From Cybelea sp963824595 (GTDB lineage Bacteria > Vulcanimicrobiota > Vulcanimicrobiia > Vulcanimicrobiales > Vulcanimicrobiaceae), in NCBI GenBank assembly GCA_963824595.1, contig CAWGPY010000003.1, positions 1-64,000 of the forward strand: a DNA stretch of 64,000 nt. Direction: 5' to 3'. Positions 35,001 to 42,774 of the stretch are shown in pieces (the first letter of the stretch is position 1; every line of letters begins with the position of its first letter). A program made the translations under genes and the position numbers. A model generated the notes under the pieces. It was not told the DNA's origin and searched no databases. It saw nothing but the letters and a program-made list of their open reading frames with translations.

Positions 35001-36478
35001 CGCTGCGACGGCGCGGGCAGTGGCGACGGCGAAACCGCCGCCCCATCGGTAAGTTCGGCGACGTCGCGCACGACGACGACGTCACCCGGACGAAGCCCCG
35101 ACGCAATCGCCGAGCTCGTTTCGTTCGAGGCCCGCACGCGGACCGACTGCCGGCGTGCGGTCCCGCTCCGGACGACGTAGACGTACGTTGCCTCGGCGTC
35201 GTGCCCGATCGCGTCGTTCGGCACCACGATCGCGTGCGGCAGGTCGGTCGTAAGGATGTTCACGTCGGCGCTCATGCCGTCGCGTAAAAACGCGGGCGGC
35301 CGATCGATCCGTACGGTCGTCGCGACGGTGCGCGCGGTCGCCACGGGTGAGATCTCGACGACGTGCCCGGTCAGCGTGCGGCCCGGAAAGTCCTCGCCGG
35401 TAATCCGCGCGCGATCGCCCAAGCCGACTTCGATCGCGTCCTGCTCGTCCACTTTCATACGCACGACGAACGCTCGGTTCGCGGCGAGCGTCACGAGAGG
35501 CTGCCCCACCGCGACCGCGTCGCCCGGCTGAAGCGGCCGCAGCGGATCGTTCTTTTGGGTCGCTACGCTCAGGACCGTCGCGTCGTAGGGAGCTCGAATC
35601 CGAGTGGCATCGGCCTGTTCCCGAGCGAGGGCGTAATCCGACCCGGCGCGCGCGGCTTCCGCGCGGGCGGCTGCCACGTCGCCTCCCCCCGACTCGACGC
35701 GCGCCGTCGCGAGCTGCGCCGCGGCCTGTGCGACGCCTTCTTGCGCCGACCGGAGATTGTCGGTCAGCACGGCGCGGGATCGCGTCAGTTGAGTCCCGAG
35801 CGACGCGCGCTGCAAGCGCGCTTGACCGTAGGCGACTTGCGCCTGTTCGTATTTTGCTTCCGCTTGATCGAGCTGATCGTGCGATACGGCCTTGTTCCCA
35901 TACAGATCGCGATAGGCGAGATACAACCGTCGCGCCTCACGGAGGGCGGTCGCGGCAGTGGCGAGGTTCGCGTCCGCCTGCGCGCGTTGCTCGGCCGCGG
36001 TGGTCTCACCGTAGCCGAGGCCCGACTGCAGGCCGTTGGCCATGTCTTGCTGCGCCTGGGCGAGCCGGGCTCGGGCCGCTTCCAGGTTCGCTTGGGCCTG
36101 CACCACGTTCGAACTGCCCGTGACTTCGACGCTTTCCGCCCTCGCCGCCGCCGAGCGGAATGCAGCCTCGCTGCTTCGCGCATTTGCGATGATTTGGGGA
36201 TTCTCGATCGTCACGAGGGGCCGTCCCGCCGTCACCCGCTCGCCGGCCTTGACGAAGACGCGACCGACGTTGCCGTTGACTTGGCTCGACATCGTTTGGA
36301 TCTGCGGATACTGCACGACGCCGCTTTCGGGCAGTTCGATGGCGAACGGAGCGTAGCCGGCGGTCGTGACCGCTACGACGCGCCCGGTGCGGTGCGCCCG
36401 GACGAGCCCGACGACGAGCGCGAGCAGCAGCAAGGCCGCGACGACGATGATGAGCCCCCTGCCGCGCGGGTCCATCAT
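34997..36478 (-). CDS. RND/MFP-type periplasmic adaptor
   Basis: The 493-residue protein has an N-terminal membrane anchor (LIIVVAALLLLALVVGLV). Lipoyl half-motifs (TMSSQVNGNVGRVFVKAGERVTAGRPLVTIENP and TRIRAPYDATVLSV) flank a long alpha-hairpin of about 180 residues rich in Ala, Gln and Arg. Beta-barrel and membrane-proximal domains follow (VVPNDAIGHDAEATYVYVV). It should bridge inner-membrane transporter and TolC. It is one of two adaptors in the operon; its start overlaps the TolC stop as TGATG. Confidence 0.9.
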   Translation of the reverse strand: MMDPRGRGLIIVVAALLLLALVVGLVRAHRTGRVVAVTTAGYAPFAIELPESGVVQYPQIQTMSSQVNGNVGRVFVKAGERVTAGRPLVTIENPQIIANARSSEAAFRSAAARAESVEVTGSSNVVQAQANLEAARARLAQAQQDMANGLQSGLGYGETTAAEQRAQADANLATAATALREARRLYLAYRDLYGNKAVSHDQLDQAEAKYEQAQVAYGQARLQRASLGTQLTRSRAVLTDNLRSAQEGVAQAAAQLATARVESGGGDVAAARAEAARAGSDYALAREQADATRIRAPYDATVLSVATQKNDPLRPLQPGDAVAVGQPLVTLAANRAFVVRMKVDEQDAIEVGLGDRARITGEDFPGRTLTGHVVEISPVATARTVATTVRIDRPPAFLRDGMSADVNILTTDLPHAIVVPNDAIGHDAEATYVYVVRSGTARRQSVRVRASNETSSAIASGLRPGDVVVVRDVAELTDGAAVSPSPLPAPSQR

Positions 36479-38010
36479 CAGAGGTCCGCGACCGCCGCGG
36501 CCGGATCGAACGTGCCCAACGACAACCGCAGCTTTACCACGGCGTTGATATACGCGATTTCCGCGCTAAACAGGTCGGCTTGCGTCTGCAGCGACGTTTG
36601 CTGCGCCGCCTTGGTATCGGTAAGCGAATTGAGTCCGTGGCTATACTGCAGCTGGGCGATACGCGCGGCTTCGGTTCCCAGATCGACGGCCCGGCGCTGA
36701 TAGACCAAGGCTCGGCGTGCCGTCTCCGCTCGCCGGAGCGAATCGGTCACGTCCTCCTCGGCCGCGGTCCGTGCCGAGTCGAGCGCGAGCTGCGCCGACT
36801 CGACGGCCTTGTTCGCCGACCGGTGGGCGGCACTGCGCGCTCCGTAGTCGACGATGGGCAGCGAGAACGTCGACGTCGCACCGATGTCCCAAAACCCGGG
36901 CGTCCCGCGCGCGACGTTCGGAAACGGAAAGCCTATGCACTCGATGTTGTTTGGATAGCGCGTGCAATCCGCATTCAGCTGCGTGATCTGATTTTGCTGA
37001 TCGACGAAACCGGTCGGGGACGTTTGATTGCCGAAAGCCGCGAATACGTTGACCTGCGGCAGAAGGTCGGTGTCGATGGTGGATCGCGACAGTTGGGCGA
37101 TAGCGACGTCCGCCAGGGCCGCCGCGATGTCCGGCCGGTTGTTCTCGGCGATCCCGACGAGCGTCGCCGCCGAAGCGTTCGGCAGCGGAGGACTCGGCAG
37201 CTCGGCGGGTACGGCGAACCTCGTTTCGAGGCCCGCGCCGATCGTTTGTGCCAGCGCCTCGCGCGACGTCTCCTCGTCCGATTGCGCGTTCAACATCGCG
37301 ACCTGCGTTTGCTCGACGCCGACCTCGGCGCGTAGGACGTCGACGCCGGCCACCATTCCGGCCTTTTCCTTCGCCTGCGCGACCGCAAGCAGCGCTTGCT
37401 CATAGGCAAGGTTCGCTTGCGCCAAGGCGAGGAGATGCTGCCAGTTCGCGATCGCAAAGAACATCTCGACCAACTTGCCCGTGGTTTTCGTCTGCGTTTG
37501 GCGCAGATCGGCGCGAGCCGCTTCGACTTGACGGCGGTATTGCTGGGTGAGAATTTGGTTCAGCGACCCGTTATACAGGGTCCACTGCGTGCCGATCTGG
37601 GCGGTGTTCTGCGAAAAATTCGGTATGGGAGCGACGCCGTATTGAGCGAGAGTTCCGCCGTAATTGTTCTGCTTCTCTAGGACGTTCTGAAGGGTCGCGA
37701 CGACCGGCGGAAACTCGGCGGCGTGCTGTTTGGTGTAATTCGATTCCGCCTGCGCGAGCGCGGCCTCCTTTGCGGCGATCCCGGAATTGTGCGTCAATGC
37801 GTAGCTGACGGTCTGCTGCAGCGTCAGGGCATTGGCGAACGCGGGCTCTCGCGACGACAGAGCGCTCGCAAAAACCACCGCGGCGCCGATCGCAATGCGG
37901 GTCAAACAGGCGATACTTCGCCTGCCATGCGCAGGCATGCTTTTGGATTCAACGCCGGCCAGAAGGTGACCCTTACCCGTGCTCAACGAAGCGCCGGACT
38001 CGGCCGGCAT
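36478..38010 (-). CDS. tolC: TolC-family outer-membrane channel
   Basis: This outer-membrane efflux protein has two repeats of the TolC fold: LTLQQTVSYALTHNSGIAAKEAAL... at the N-terminal half and IVDYGARSAAHRSANKAVESAQLALDSAR... in the second half, with long Ala/Gln/Glu-rich helices. From ATG 38010 it is 510 residues; that ATG lies 3 bp after the stop of the peptidase gene. An internal ATG at 37938 would place the signal peptide (IACLTRIAIGAAVVFASAL) properly at the N-terminus and is my preferred translation start. It provides the exit duct for the exporter encoded downstream. Confidence 0.9.
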   Translation of the reverse strand: MPAESGASLSTGKGHLLAGVESKSMPAHGRRSIACLTRIAIGAAVVFASALSSREPAFANALTLQQTVSYALTHNSGIAAKEAALAQAESNYTKQHAAEFPPVVATLQNVLEKQNNYGGTLAQYGVAPIPNFSQNTAQIGTQWTLYNGSLNQILTQQYRRQVEAARADLRQTQTKTTGKLVEMFFAIANWQHLLALAQANLAYEQALLAVAQAKEKAGMVAGVDVLRAEVGVEQTQVAMLNAQSDEETSREALAQTIGAGLETRFAVPAELPSPPLPNASAATLVGIAENNRPDIAAALADVAIAQLSRSTIDTDLLPQVNVFAAFGNQTSPTGFVDQQNQITQLNADCTRYPNNIECIGFPFPNVARGTPGFWDIGATSTFSLPIVDYGARSAAHRSANKAVESAQLALDSARTAAEEDVTDSLRRAETARRALVYQRRAVDLGTEAARIAQLQYSHGLNSLTDTKAAQQTSLQTQADLFSAEIAYINAVVKLRLSLGTFDPAAAVADL

Positions 38011-38013
38011 CGC

Positions 38014-40086
38014 TCAGCGCGATAGCTTGCGGCTTAGGTAGTCGGCGGTTGCGGTGTCGGCCTCGAGCCAGGACGCATAGCGGAAGAACCCGTGGATCTC
38101 GTTGGGGATGACGAGCTGCTCGAACGGCACGTGCGCGATGCGCAGGCGCTCGACCAGATCGACCATCTGATGAAACTCGACGTTGCGGTCGTCGTCGCCC
38201 TGGATCAGCAGCACCGGCGACTTCCACGTGGCGATCGCCGAGTCGGGCGACGACTCCCACGCCAGCTTCATCAACGCCTTCGTGTTGTAGCGCTGGTAGC
38301 GCTTGAGCTGCGTGAAGCCCCACACCGGATTGTCAATGTCGAGCGACCAGTCGTGCACGCCGTGAAAATCGACTCCCGCCTTGAAGATGTCGGAGTTGCG
38401 CGCGAGCGCCAACGCGGTCAAGTATCCGCCGTAGGAGCCGCCCCAAATTCCGATTCGATTTGGGTCCACGCTCCGGTCGCGCTGCAGAAATCGCGCGCCC
38501 GCCACGACGTCCCGATACTCGGAGGCGCCGGTCGGGCCCCAGCGCGCCGGAAAGTTGAAGTCGTAGCCGTAGCCGATCCCCAGCCGGTAGTTGACCGATA
38601 GCACGACGAACCCGCGGCTCGCCAGATATTGGTTCACGGCATAGGCGTTGGAGTAGTAGTCCATGTAGTGCCACGTCAGCAGCATCTGGCGCGGCGGTCC
38701 GCCGTGGACGAAGATCACCGCCGGATGCTTGCCGCCGCCGCGCGGCGCGAAGATCTGCCCGTGAATCAGCCAGCCGTCGGCCGAGCGAAACGACACCTCT
38801 TGCGGCGTCACGAGCTCCGACGACGGAAAGTCGCTCGCGAGCTGATCGCCGTCGAGCGCGCGCTGCGCGCCGCCGGAGAGGAGCGTCACCAACAGTGGCT
38901 GCTGCGCGGTGGCACGGTCGAACGCGATCGCGTCGCCGGCCAACGCCATGGGGCTCGTCTCGCTGCCGGCGCCGTTCGTCAGCTGCGTGACGGTACCGGC
39001 GGAGACGTCCGAGCGAAACATGTGGCGGCGATCGTCGTCGCCCCGCGCCGAGCCGGTGTTCGCCGTGTAGACCACGGAGCGGCGATCCGGCGCCATCGAG
39101 ACGTCTTCCACCATGAAGTCGCCTGCCGTCAGCAATCGCGCGTTGCCGCCGTTCGCCGGGACCGCGTAGAGATGCAGCCAGTTGTTCTGCGAGCTCTTGA
39201 AGATGAGGCTATCGCCGGCCGCCCACTCCATGTACGGACCGCCGGCGCTCTGCGGCAGCGATCCGCGCAAAGTGGCGCTGCTGCTCCACGCAAGCGATGC
39301 GGCGCCGGAGCGCGCGTCGCCGACCCAGATCTGCCACGGCGTGGGAGCCCACAGCAGCGGGTCTTGCGGCGGTCCGCCGTCGCCGTGCAGCCGAATGAAC
39401 GCGATGCGCGCCCCGTCGGGCGACCAGCGCGGCATGAAGTCTTGCGACGTCGTCGGCGCGAGAAACTCGACCGGCGCGGTCTCGTTGCGATAGATGCCGA
39501 TGAAGCTGTGATCGGTGCGAGCCGAGACGAACGCCAGCGCCGTGCCGTCGGGCGACCACTGGAGTTCCGAATCCTGTCCGCGATCGAAGAACATCCGCTT
39601 GGCGGCGGCGCTGCCGTCCACCGGCGCGATCATCGCCGCACCGTCGTTCGTGAACGCCACGCGCGTGCCGTCGGGCGAGATGACGGGTGCGTCTCCGGTG
39701 CCGAGCAGCTTCGGCGAGTTTACCCTGAGCCCGGTCGAAGCCCCGGCCGTGGCCGCGGACCACACCTGCATCTCCGGCTGCACGGGGCTCGAGGCCGGGT
39801 TCGGCTGCAGCGGCAGCGGCCAGTTCGCATCGTGATCTCCGCCGCGCACGTAGACGACGTGCGAGCCGTCGTTGGAGATCGCGAGATCGCTTAACTCCTG
39901 CCCGTCGTCGCCGGCCGACGCAAACAGCGCAACCGGCGTGAAGCCGGGCGCCCGCGCGAACCAGAGCGAACGGACGCCGCGGGTCACCAGAGCGTAGGCG
40001 ATAGCCGTTCCCGAATCGTTGCGCGCGAGCGTCGCGGGGAACGGATAACTCAAGATCTGGGCGAGTGTAAAAGCAGCAACTAGCAT
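38014..40086 (-). CDS. Secreted S9-family peptidase (prolyl oligopeptidase/acylaminoacyl-peptidase type)
   Basis: The 690-residue protein has a signal peptide (LVAAFTLAQILSYPFPATLA). An N-terminal seven-bladed propeller-like region contains TolB/PD40 repeats (DGTRVAFTNDG, SPDGTALAFVSARTD, SPDGARIAFIRLHGD). The C-terminal peptidase domain has catalytic Ser551 (GGSYGG), an acid in GDDDRN near 632 and His665 (NEIHGFF). S9 enzymes cut short peptides, often after proline. It lies 3 bp before tolC in the export operon, so it may process or destroy the proline-rich peptides in the periplasm; that link is inference. Confidence 0.88.
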   Translation of the reverse strand: MLVAAFTLAQILSYPFPATLARNDSGTAIAYALVTRGVRSLWFARAPGFTPVALFASAGDDGQELSDLAISNDGSHVVYVRGGDHDANWPLPLQPNPASSPVQPEMQVWSAATAGASTGLRVNSPKLLGTGDAPVISPDGTRVAFTNDGAAMIAPVDGSAAAKRMFFDRGQDSELQWSPDGTALAFVSARTDHSFIGIYRNETAPVEFLAPTTSQDFMPRWSPDGARIAFIRLHGDGGPPQDPLLWAPTPWQIWVGDARSGAASLAWSSSATLRGSLPQSAGGPYMEWAAGDSLIFKSSQNNWLHLYAVPANGGNARLLTAGDFMVEDVSMAPDRRSVVYTANTGSARGDDDRRHMFRSDVSAGTVTQLTNGAGSETSPMALAGDAIAFDRATAQQPLLVTLLSGGAQRALDGDQLASDFPSSELVTPQEVSFRSADGWLIHGQIFAPRGGGKHPAVIFVHGGPPRQMLLTWHYMDYYSNAYAVNQYLASRGFVVLSVNYRLGIGYGYDFNFPARWGPTGASEYRDVVAGARFLQRDRSVDPNRIGIWGGSYGGYLTALALARNSDIFKAGVDFHGVHDWSLDIDNPVWGFTQLKRYQRYNTKALMKLAWESSPDSAIATWKSPVLLIQGDDDRNVEFHQMVDLVERLRIAHVPFEQLVIPNEIHGFFRYASWLEADTATADYLSRKLSR

Positions 40087-40095
40087 AGCGTGGTG

Positions 40096-42723
40096 CTACG
40101 CCGGTGCGGCTGCGTGCTCCCCCACCTCGAACGTCAGCTCGCCGCGGTTCTCGTCGAACCCGACGTCCACCGTCCCGCCGTCGCGGATCTCGCCCGCAAG
40201 AATCTTGCGTCCGATCGGGGTTTCGAGCTCCTTCTGGATCGTACGCTTGAGCGGCCGCGCGCCGTAGTGCGGATCGTAGCCGACCTTCACGATGTGCCGC
40301 TTCGCGGCATCGTCGAGCACCAGCGTGATGCGGCGCTCGGAGAGCCGCTTCCGCAGGCGGTGCAACTGCAGGTCGACGATCTCCAGCAGCTCGTCTTCCG
40401 TCAGCGCGTGGAAGACGATGATCTCGTCAACGCGGTTGAGGAACTCCGGACGGAAGTGCTGACGCAGCTCGTCGAGCACGGTCGCGCGCATCACCGCGTA
40501 GTCGGCGCCGTCGAACGAGCCCTTGTAATCGAGGATGCGGTGGCTGCCGATGTTCGACGTCATGATCACGATCGTGTTCTTGAAGTCGACCGTGTGCCCT
40601 TGACCGTCGGTGAGACGGCCGTCGTCGAGGATCTGCAGAAAGACGTTGAACACGTCGGGGTGCGCCTTTTCGATCTCGTCGAAGAGGATCACGGAGTACG
40701 GGTGCCGCCGCACGGCCTCGGTGAGCTGTCCCCCCTCTTCGAAGCCGATGTATCCGGGCGGAGCGCCGAGCAGCCGCGCCACGGTGTGCCGCTCCTGATA
40801 CTCCGACATGTCGATGCGGATCAGCGCGCGCTCGTCGTCGAACAGATACTCCGCCAGTGCCCGCGCGAGCTCGGTCTTGCCCACGCCGGTCGGCCCGAGG
40901 AAGATGAACGAGCCGATCGGCCGGTTCGGATCGGCGAGCCCCGAGCGCGAGCGCAGCACCGCCTCCGCGACGGCATCTACCGCCTCGTTCTGACCGATGA
41001 CGCGCCGGTGCAGCTCCTCCTCGAGGTGCAGCAGCTTCTGCTTCTCGCCCTCTAAGAGTTTGGTCACCGGAATGCCGGTCCAGCGTGCGATCACGCCGGC
41101 GACGTCGTCTTCGTCAACCTCTTCCTTCGACAGCCGGGCGCCGTCTTTGTGCGCGAGCCGCTCCTCTTCTTCGGCCAGCTCCTTCTGCAGCTGCGGGAGC
41201 GTGCCGTAGCGCAGCTCGGCGACGCGGTTGAGGTCGTACTGCCGCTCCGCCTGCTCGATCTGCACCTTGGTCTGCTCGATCTTCTCGCGAAGCTGGCGCA
41301 GCTTGACGGCCGCGTTCTTCTCGGATTCCCAGCGCACGCGCAGGCGCGCCTGGTCCTCGCGCAGCTCCGCGAGCTCCTTCTCGAGCTGTTCCAACCGGCG
41401 GCGGCTGCCGGTGTCGTTCTCTTTGCGCAGCGCCTCGCGCTCGATCTCGAGCTGCAGGATGCGCCGCGACACCTCGTCGAGCTCTTGCGGCATCGAGTCG
41501 ATCTCGGTGCGCAGCTTCGCTGCCGCCTCGTCAACCAGATCGATCGCCTTGTCGGGCAGGAAGCGGTCGCTGATGTAGCGGTTGCTCATCGTCGCGGCGG
41601 CGACCAGCGCCGCGTCCTTGATGCGTACGCCGTGGTGCGCCTCGTACTTCTCTTTGAGCCCGCGCAGGATCGAGATCGTGTCCTCCACGCTGGGCTGTTC
41701 GATCATGACGGGAGCGAAGCGCCGTTCGAGCGCCGCGTCCTTTTCGATGTACTTGCGATACTCTTCCAGCGTCGTCGCGCCGATCAGGTGCAGCTCGCCG
41801 CGCGCCAGCATCGGCTTGAGCAGGTTGCCCGCGTCCATTGCGCCCTCGGCCTTGCCCGCGCCGACGACCGTATGCAGCTCGTCAACGAACAGGAGGATCT
41901 GCCCCTCGGACGACGCCACGTCTTTCAGCACGGCTTTGAGGCGCTCTTCGAACTCGCCGCGGTACTTCGCGCCCGCGATGAGCGCGCCCATGTCGAGCGA
42001 GACGATCCGCTTGTTCTTCAATCCCTCGGGCACGTCGCCGCGCACGATGCGCTGGGCGAGTCCTTCCACGATCGCGGTCTTGCCGACGCCCGGATCGCCG
42101 ATGAGCACCGGGTTGTTCTTCGTGCGCCGCGAGAGCACTTGGACGATGCGGCGAATCTCTTCGTCGCGCCCGATCACCGGATCGAGCTTGCCACGTTCCG
42201 CTTCGAGCGTGAGATCGCGGCCGTAACGCTCGAGCGCCTTGTACGTGCCCTCGGGATCCTTGGTGGTCACGCGCTGGTTGCCGCGCACCTGGCGCAGCGC
42301 TTGCAGCAGCTTGTCCTTCGTGATCCCGGCGTCGCGGAAGAGGCGCCCCACCGCCCCGGACGACTCGGCCATCGCGAGCAGCACGTGCTCGACCGACGTG
42401 TAGTCGTCTTGCAGCGCCTTGGCCTCGTTCTCGGCCACGCTCATGATGCGCGCGAGGTCGGGCGAGAGCGTCACCTGCGCGCTGTCGGCGTTCGAGCCGC
42501 TCAAGCGCGGGAGCCGGCCGATCGCCTCGTCCGCGTTGCGCGCGAACGCCTTGGGATCGGCGCCGGCCGCCGCGAGGACGTCGGGCGCGATGCCGCGTTC
42601 CTGATCGAGCAGCGCCGCCAGCATGTGCTCGGGCGCCGTCTGCGTGTTGCGCTCGTTGAGCGCGCGCGAATAAGCGGCGTTGAGCCCGTCGGCGACGCGC
42701 TCCGTCATCTTCTCTACGTTCAT
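40096..42723 (-). CDS. clpB: ATP-dependent disaggregase ClpB
   Basis: The 875-residue protein contains Clp N-domain repeats. NBD1 has Walker A GDPGVGKT and LFVDELHTVVGAG. The long coiled-coil M domain, which separates ClpB from ClpA/C, spans about 400-530. NBD2 has GPTGVGKTELARAL and the typical end VGYDPHYGARPLKRTIQ. ClpB works with DnaK to rescue aggregated proteins. It lies between the BNR-repeat protein and the S9 peptidase with 51 bp and 9 bp gaps. No heat-shock promoter element is evident just upstream. Confidence 0.96.
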   Translation of the reverse strand: MNVEKMTERVADGLNAAYSRALNERNTQTAPEHMLAALLDQERGIAPDVLAAAGADPKAFARNADEAIGRLPRLSGSNADSAQVTLSPDLARIMSVAENEAKALQDDYTSVEHVLLAMAESSGAVGRLFRDAGITKDKLLQALRQVRGNQRVTTKDPEGTYKALERYGRDLTLEAERGKLDPVIGRDEEIRRIVQVLSRRTKNNPVLIGDPGVGKTAIVEGLAQRIVRGDVPEGLKNKRIVSLDMGALIAGAKYRGEFEERLKAVLKDVASSEGQILLFVDELHTVVGAGKAEGAMDAGNLLKPMLARGELHLIGATTLEEYRKYIEKDAALERRFAPVMIEQPSVEDTISILRGLKEKYEAHHGVRIKDAALVAAATMSNRYISDRFLPDKAIDLVDEAAAKLRTEIDSMPQELDEVSRRILQLEIEREALRKENDTGSRRRLEQLEKELAELREDQARLRVRWESEKNAAVKLRQLREKIEQTKVQIEQAERQYDLNRVAELRYGTLPQLQKELAEEEERLAHKDGARLSKEEVDEDDVAGVIARWTGIPVTKLLEGEKQKLLHLEEELHRRVIGQNEAVDAVAEAVLRSRSGLADPNRPIGSFIFLGPTGVGKTELARALAEYLFDDERALIRIDMSEYQERHTVARLLGAPPGYIGFEEGGQLTEAVRRHPYSVILFDEIEKAHPDVFNVFLQILDDGRLTDGQGHTVDFKNTIVIMTSNIGSHRILDYKGSFDGADYAVMRATVLDELRQHFRPEFLNRVDEIIVFHALTEDELLEIVDLQLHRLRKRLSERRITLVLDDAAKRHIVKVGYDPHYGARPLKRTIQKELETPIGRKILAGEIRDGGTVDVGFDENRGELTFEVGEHAAAPA

Positions 42724-42774
42724 GTACCACTCATCATACAGCGGGCGGAAATCATTGGTTGCAGGACGCTCCTG

